Program-made: the position numbers and the translations under genes | Shown here: positions 58,941 to 64,000 of the stretch, piece by piece | How positions within the stretch are numbered: position 1 is the stretch's first letter | Layout of the letters: every line of letters starts with the position of its first letter | Notes under the pieces: generated by a model | The model's input: the letters and a program-made list of their open reading frames with translations, nothing else | Databases searched by the model: none | Told to the model about the DNA's origin: nothing | Origin: Piliocolobus tephrosceles | Lineage: Eukaryota; Chordata; Mammalia; Primates; Cercopithecidae | Reading direction: 5' to 3' | DNA length: 64,000 bases | Assembly: GCF_002776525.5 (NCBI RefSeq) | Contig: NC_045441.1 | Coordinates: 64,434,952 to 64,498,951 of the forward strand

Positions 58941-61448
58941 GTAAGTGTGTTTTACTTGTACAGGTTTTTTTTTTTTTTTTTTTTTTTTTCTTTTCTGGTA
59001 GCATTAGCTCACATTGCTATAGAATTGTTTTATTGGTAACTAACCTGAACCATATATATTTTGTGAAACAATTTGGGAGTAATCTGCCACATGCATAGGC
59101 TGGCATTCTTCCCTGTGTAGTGATTTTAAAGTTAACCTAACTAAAACAGTAGTTTAGTAATGCAAGCACAGACTGAAGTTTTATCAAACATCCACAAACA
59201 AAACATTTTCAGGAATTAAACTATGGTTCTGTTAAAATCATGCAAAATGAGAGTTTTAAAAAGTATTGTTTTAGATAGCTCAAGTTCTGGTTCTTTTGTC
59301 AATTTATTTCAGAGCGTATGCAATTTTAGTAAAGTGTATAAAGGTAGCTAATATGTATTATTAGCTACCATCCACAAATACATATAGGGAATCACAAGGG
59401 AAAAAGGGAAGCTTCCAGGAAAAAAAATTTGTTTACATTGGATTTCTAAAATATATCTAGTGAGATAGTCAAAAGTTTTGATGAAGCTCAATATAAAAGA
59501 GGGATAAACTAAAAATGTTGGAGAATCATATTTTTCTAAAATAATTCCTTGTTGTCCCATTCAAAATTTAGATAATTGTATATTTCTGTGACAGACTGGG
59601 GACATTTTTGTAACTTAAGAGATTTACAACAACAGCTTAGTTGACACACTAATTGACCACTGGTTAGGGGGATTCAAATTTCCCCTAACTTTTGTTTCCA
59701 TCTTTTCCTTTAGAAGAGGCCACATGCTAATAATCAGGTTTTTAAGAGAGAGAGAGAGAAAGAGAAACAGTGAACAGGAAATCTTACACAAATCTTTTGT
59801 CTCTCCTTCTTCACTCCATTCAACTATGAAAAGTAGTTTTGACCTTTGAAAAGTCAAAGCAAATATGACTGTTAATGTCTAAGAAAGCTAAGATGTTTTA
59901 ACTTTCATGAAGATGGTTGCTTTTAAGTACACAGGACATATCTGATTATTATTAGATTACTGAGCAATGTGGTGGGTATTCATTGTCAATGAGCTGTCAC
60001 TGCAAAAATGCCAAATCTGTATATACACAGGAACAGAAAGCTTGACAAGTCGAAATTATTTCTGGCTATTTCCAGGTGCATTCCTGAGGCAGCTGCAGGA
60101 AGGTGAGCTGGAGACAGAATCAGGCACGCTGAGCACACTGTCCAACCAAACAATTTATGCTTTACATTTTAATCCCACAATTCTATGCATGCATGTATAT
60201 ATAAGTAAGTTTTTACACAAATGTCACGTTCCTCTTAAGCTATATCTCTTACCTCAGAAGTACTAGGATACAGAGATGAAGTGAAACTCCTGATTCAGTT
60301 CTACTTTGACTTAGCTTTCAGTACTCTGTAGAACCACTTCAGTGTCCCTTATCATTTCTATTTGTAAAATGTCAGCAGCCTGTACTTTTAAACATCTTTA
60401 TTTTTTTTTTCCTGGTTGGCAAGCCTTGATTTCTTTTCAAGCTTGTTATAGGCAATTCTCCTCAAGTTTAGATAACAAAGCAAGGGTAAGGAAAACTTAA
60501 AATATTTAAAGATTAATTATTGCTTTAATTTCATAAGGCATGTAACAAGAAACAGCCAATTAGAGAACATACCTATCAAAAATAACTGAAACAAAAAGTT
60601 TGCCATGACCAATATTCAGGAAATGAACACCGTGGTTCCTTTTGCAGTTGTAAATCAGACACGTTAGGCATTTTTCTGCCATAAAATTCATGGAAATGTA
60701 GCCAAGTTGTTATGGCAACCATACGTTCCTGATTTAGGGGCTTTTATATTCTTCGAATCTTGAGTTGTAGTGGCATTTTGCATTTCAGACATCTTACTGT
60801 TTGTATTTTTTAAAAGATAGTTTGGGAATTTATGTTTAAAACATAGTTATTAAGTTTGATATGCAAAATGTCAGATGTTATACACATATGCATGTATGAG
60901 TCTCTGCAGCGAAAGTCTAAAATTGAAATAAAATATTACTGAGAGCATATGCATTATACACAATATTTAAATGGCCCTACCACATTCTTTTCAACAGATT
61001 TTTTAAAAGCCTAATTGAAAGCACTTGCAAACATTAACCAATATGACCCTTGAGAAAGAATATTAAAGTATACTCTTTTAACTCATTAAATAACGAATAT
61101 TTACACGTAAATGGAAGAGCTGCTAACCCCTTATTGGAGAGTGAGACTAAGAAAATTGGATTTTCAAACACTCTAATAAGCAATCAGCTAATGTTATATA
61201 TATAAAAAAATCGGGCCTACATTTTTTTTTCCCAAAAAAGTTATAGCCATATAAACTGATGATTTTCATGGAAGTGTCTCTATCCTATCCAGGCGGATTG
61301 TTTTCATTGTGAAAATAAAGTAGGTGCTCACTTTCTATTTGGCAATTTTCTCTCATTTGGCTATTATTTTTGTCATTGCAGATCACTTTTTCAAAGGTCT
61401 TCATTTGCATTTTTGTCTCTGATGCACATTCTTTTTTGTTTCCTGCAG
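58941..61448 (+). other. SOSTDC1: SOSTDC1 intron 1
   Basis: This 2508-bp intron starts with GTAAGT and ends with a T-rich tract and CAG, in phase 1. It holds a poly(T) tract at about 58964-58989, an (AG)-rich run near 59746-59766 and an X-box-like palindrome at 60706-60719. No Alu or L1 copy was recognised in it. The absence of transposons, together with AT-rich, non-repetitive sequence at 60600-61300, makes intronic regulatory elements plausible, but this cannot be shown from one sequence. Confidence 0.9.
60706..60719. promoter_or_regulatory. X-box-like RFX palindrome in SOSTDC1 intron 1
   Basis: GTTGTTATGGCAAC differs at two positions from the full RFX X-box palindrome GTTGCCATGGCAAC. One half site, ATGGCAAC, is intact. 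RFX factors drive ciliary genes and some developmental genes. Function here is inference from motif only. Confidence 0.3.
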
Positions 61449-61864
61449 CTCGGGTTCAAGTGGGTTGCCGGGAACTGCGTTCCACCAAATACATCTCTGA
61501 TGGCCAGTGCACCAGCATCAGCCCTCTGAAGGAGCTGGTGTGTGCTGGTGAGTGCTTGCCCCTGCCAGTGCTCCCTAACTGGATTGGAGGAGGCTATGGA
61601 ACAAAGTACTGGAGCAGGAGGAGCTCCCAGGAGTGGCGGTGTGTCAATGACAAAACCCGTACCCAGAGAATCCAGCTGCAGTGCCAAGATGGCAGCACAC
61701 GCACCTACAAAATCACAGTAGTCACTGCCTGCAAGTGCAAGAGGTACACCCGGCAGCACAACGAGTCCAGTCACAACTTTGAGAGCATGTCACCTGCCAA
61801 GCCCGTCCAGCATCACAGAGAGCGGAAAAGAGCCAGCAAATCCAGCAAGCACAGCATGAGTTAG
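61449..61864 (+). CDS. SOSTDC1: SOSTDC1 coding exon 2 (cystine-knot domain and basic tail)
   Basis: This exon encodes residues 69-206 and carries the C-terminal cystine-knot (CTCK/DAN-family) domain. It starts after a pyrimidine-rich tract and CAG at 61446-61448 and ends with TAG at 61862-61864. Eight cysteines are visible, at residues 75, 89, 100, 104, 133, 147, 163 and 165, as expected for the sclerostin/Wise knot. The loop between C104 and C133 carries Asn112-Trp-Ile, the N-x-I type motif that sclerostin-like proteins use to bind LRP5/6 (family knowledge). A second sequon lies at Asn173-Glu-Ser. The tail from about residue 185 is rich in Lys, Arg, His and Ser, consistent with heparan-sulfate or matrix binding (inference). 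No frameshift, stop or lost cysteine is seen, so the gene looks functional. Confidence 0.97.
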
Positions 61865-62940
61865 AACTCAGACTCCCATAACTAGACTTACTAGTAACCA
61901 TCTGCTTTACAGATTTGATTGCTTGGAAAACTCAAGCCTGCCATTGCTATTTTCTCACTTGAAAGTATATGCTTTCTGCTTTGATCAAACCCAGCAAGCT
62001 GTCTTTTAAGTATCAGGACCTTCTTTGGGAATAGTTTTTCCTTTTCAAGTTTTTCAAGATATAGGTATATCCATGAATGCAATTTGCATTTAAATTCCAC
62101 GTATCCTGTAGTTTTAATTCCTCATTGTTCTTAAAAGACTGTTGATACTATAAACATCAGTGAATCATTATATTTTAAAACAGAAAAGGGCTTCTCAGAT
62201 ACCCTCCATCTACTGGCCCATCCCATATCCTACACAAAACCCCTTCAAAACAGAAAGGTTAAAAAAAAATTGTTGTCATGAATCTTCGCAGTAACATTTC
62301 AGAAAGGTGCTTTTTTGGTACTCTTCATGGGAACAGTTTAGCAGCCATGAATGATCTTCCTTTGAAAGAGAATGAAAGACCTTGTGACATTTCACTACAA
62401 AAATAAGCCCTGTAGCTCTTTACAGTTGCATAGTATGAAATTATACCCTGCATGCTGACCCTCGCTTGGAATGGAATGCCAGAAATGCATGGCAGTGGCT
62501 AATAAGTAAAGCTGATTAACTATTTATTTGTCAATGTTATTATTTAATGAGCTTTCACATATGATTTTTTTCAAAATGTTAATTTTTTAATGTTTTGGAA
62601 CTTTTTCATGGACCTAAATATTTTCCTATATGATTTGTGGTTGATCTTGAAATATGAAAATACATGTTGTAGATATGTAAAATGATTATTTTAGTCTCCT
62701 TATTACATATATGTTCATGGTGAACTTTATTAAAAGTATGGATCTTTTTAAATCAATAAGATGCTTTGTAAAGTTGAAATACGTAATACTTTCTTGTTTA
62801 ATCTGTGCAATCAGAAGGTGTTTTGACCTTCAATTCAATTGGTTTCTTTTAACAAAAATAAACACTGCTAAAAGTTATTGTCGTTGCCTCTAACATGTAT
62901 AAAGGATGCAAAAACTGTAGAATAAATGTGTAATGGTAAT
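61865..62940 (+). other. SOSTDC1: SOSTDC1 3' UTR
   Basis: About 1.08 kb of AT-rich sequence follows the stop codon. It contains several ATTTA pentamers and other AU-rich stretches (for example 62520-62600), which often mark unstable mRNAs. There are two poly(A) signals, AATAAA at 62857-62862 and AATAAA at 62921-62926. The second is followed by GT/T-rich sequence from about 62928, so cleavage near 62940 is the best guess. Confidence 0.75.
62921..62926 (+). terminator. SOSTDC1: Distal poly(A) signal of SOSTDC1
   Basis: A canonical AATAAA is followed within 20 bp by G/T-rich and T-rich sequence, the usual downstream element. A second AATAAA at 62857-62862 may give a slightly shorter 3' end. Confidence 0.65.
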
Positions 62941-63094
62941 TGCTTTTTTGTTTTCTAAGTCACATTCAAGCTTTGACAGAAGTATCTATGCTAAGAGACG
63001 AGAGAGAGGGAGACATGGAGTCCATCTCTTCAGTAAATGGGAAGTTGCAAAAGTTGGGTGTCAATCTAGCAATGAGTAGTCATGAGAATATCAA

Positions 63095-63275
63095 ATTTAC
63101 ATACACCAGTGGATGCCAAGTCTGCTGCTCATTATCATCACCTGGGGGAGATATTATGAGACCCAGTGCCCAGATTTTCATCCACATTACATCAGAATTT
63201 CTTGGGGTAGTGCTCAAATATCAGTAGGTTTTAAAGTTTTCCAGATGATCTCAATGTACAGCTAAATTTGAGAAA
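63095..63275 (+). repeat. Old hAT/MER-like fragment
   Basis: CATCACCTGGGGGAGAT, GACCCAGTGCCCAGATTTTC and TTTCCAGATGATCTCAATG resemble MER20/MER5-type elements. Diverged. Confidence 0.45.
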
Positions 63276-63339
63276 GGAAGGAATTGTGAAGAAATCAATA
63301 TCTTATGTTGGAGAACATTGAATACTATTGTATTCAATA

Positions 63340-63446
63340 GTAACCAAAACAGCGTGGTACTGGTACAAAAACAGGCACATAGACCAATAGAACAGAATAG
63401 AGAGCCCAGAAATAAGGTCACACATCCACGACCATCTTATCTTTGA
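63340..63446 (+). repeat. L1 ORF2 fragment
   Basis: A short sense L1 ORF2 piece (CAGCGTGGTACTGGTACAAA and AGACCAATAGAACAGAATAG). It lies about 400 bp past the SOSTDC1 3' end. Confidence 0.8.
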
Positions 63447-64000
63447 TGGTCTTTTTGGTATGGCCCACAAACCAAAAACATGAAATAAAAAAAGGAAGCA
63501 AAAGCTAATTTCTCAGTGTTTTCAATTTTGGCATGTTGTTATATTAAGCAACATAGTTTCTTGAAGCAGATTATACAGTTGAAGGACTGTTGTGTCAATT
63601 CAATCAAATGATTGACTTCATCACTCCAAATGAAGAAAACCAAAGAGGCTCATGATGTATTGGTAATATTTCCTGGGTTTTGCCTTTTGGGATGCTGAGC
63701 ATGAAAGCCTCCGTAGCACTTTTTTTGTAGTAGATTGTTTTTTTTGTAACTACAAGTCTGAAAATCACATGTAAATTACATATAGCATACTAAGCTAAAC
63801 AAGAACATTAATATTGTTGCTTCCCTGTGAGAAGTAGAAGCATCTAAAAAAAAAACCACTAGATTTTATAATAATGCTAACTGTTATACCACCAAATAAA
63901 GAAACAAATCATAGCCTACTACTGATTTCTCTTTCAGTCTTAATAAGCATCTTAAATTATTTCATATTATATCATATTACATGAAAAACTCATAATAAAT
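63447..64000. other. No recognised gene or repeat
   Basis: AT-rich sequence to the window end. Confidence 0.4.

Noticed and set aside
61370..61448. Possible extension of SOSTDC1 exon 2 upstream to an ATG at 61370
   Set aside because: The GT..AG splice with exon 1 gives the exact known length of 206 residues, and the upstream part reads through the pyrimidine tract and acceptor.
61391..61774. 127-residue - strand open frame opposite SOSTDC1 exon 2
   Set aside because: It is the shadow of a constrained coding exon, with no promoter or splice support.
62940..63227. 95-residue frame after SOSTDC1
   Set aside because: It begins past the poly(A) site and covers an old MER-like repeat.
1..64000. 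CRISPR array, tRNA, rRNA or defence-type operon
   Set aside because: No regularly spaced repeats, cloverleaf-like sequences or operon structure. The window is primate nuclear DNA.

Overview
The window is nuclear DNA from a primate, most likely an Old World monkey (Cercopithecidae). It is dense in Alu and L1 and also carries THE1, MLT1-like and LTR7 repeats. The antisense Alu at 10952-11283 has several variants that I associate with the macaque/baboon AluYRa lineage. A class I endogenous retrovirus at 3175-6292 has LTRs that differ at only 4 of 485 positions, which would be very unusual for this class in human. The encoded SOSTDC1 also has Met at residue 50, where I recall Leu in human.

The only host protein-coding gene I can support is SOSTDC1 (USAG-1/Wise/ectodin), on the + strand at the right end. 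It has a TATA-box promoter near 58636, coding exon 1 at 58736-58940, an intron with GT..AG borders, coding exon 2 at 61449-61864, and a 3' UTR ending near 62940 after AATAAA at 62921. The product is a 206-residue secreted cystine-knot antagonist of BMP and Wnt signalling. The remaining 58 kb or so is 5' flanking intergenic DNA.

Layout: 1-3174 is old L1 plus one AluY. 3175-6292 is a short, internally deleted ERV1 provirus with GTTAG target duplications. 6298-9235 holds two AluY and an old repeat split by an LTR. 9587-10028 is a solo LTR7 (HERV-H) with GCTAG duplications. 10940-25950 is a mix of Alu, L1, MIR, an antisense LTR near 19.1-20.0 kb, an MLT1-like LTR and a THE1 LTR. 25952-33318 is about 7.4 kb without Alu or young L1. 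33319-38860 has a nested Alu pair and two antisense L1PA copies with ORF2 remnants. 38860-56330 mixes Alu, L2, L1M, MER1, MER20, Tigger, THE1 and a 35-bp U2 snRNA fragment with perfect 15-bp target duplications. 56332-64000 is Alu-free and holds SOSTDC1.

The most unusual object is the provirus. Its LTRs look young, but its gag, protease and env remnants are broken in many places. That suggests it was already defective when it last moved and was mobilised in trans. No prokaryote-type system, CRISPR array, tRNA or rRNA gene was seen.
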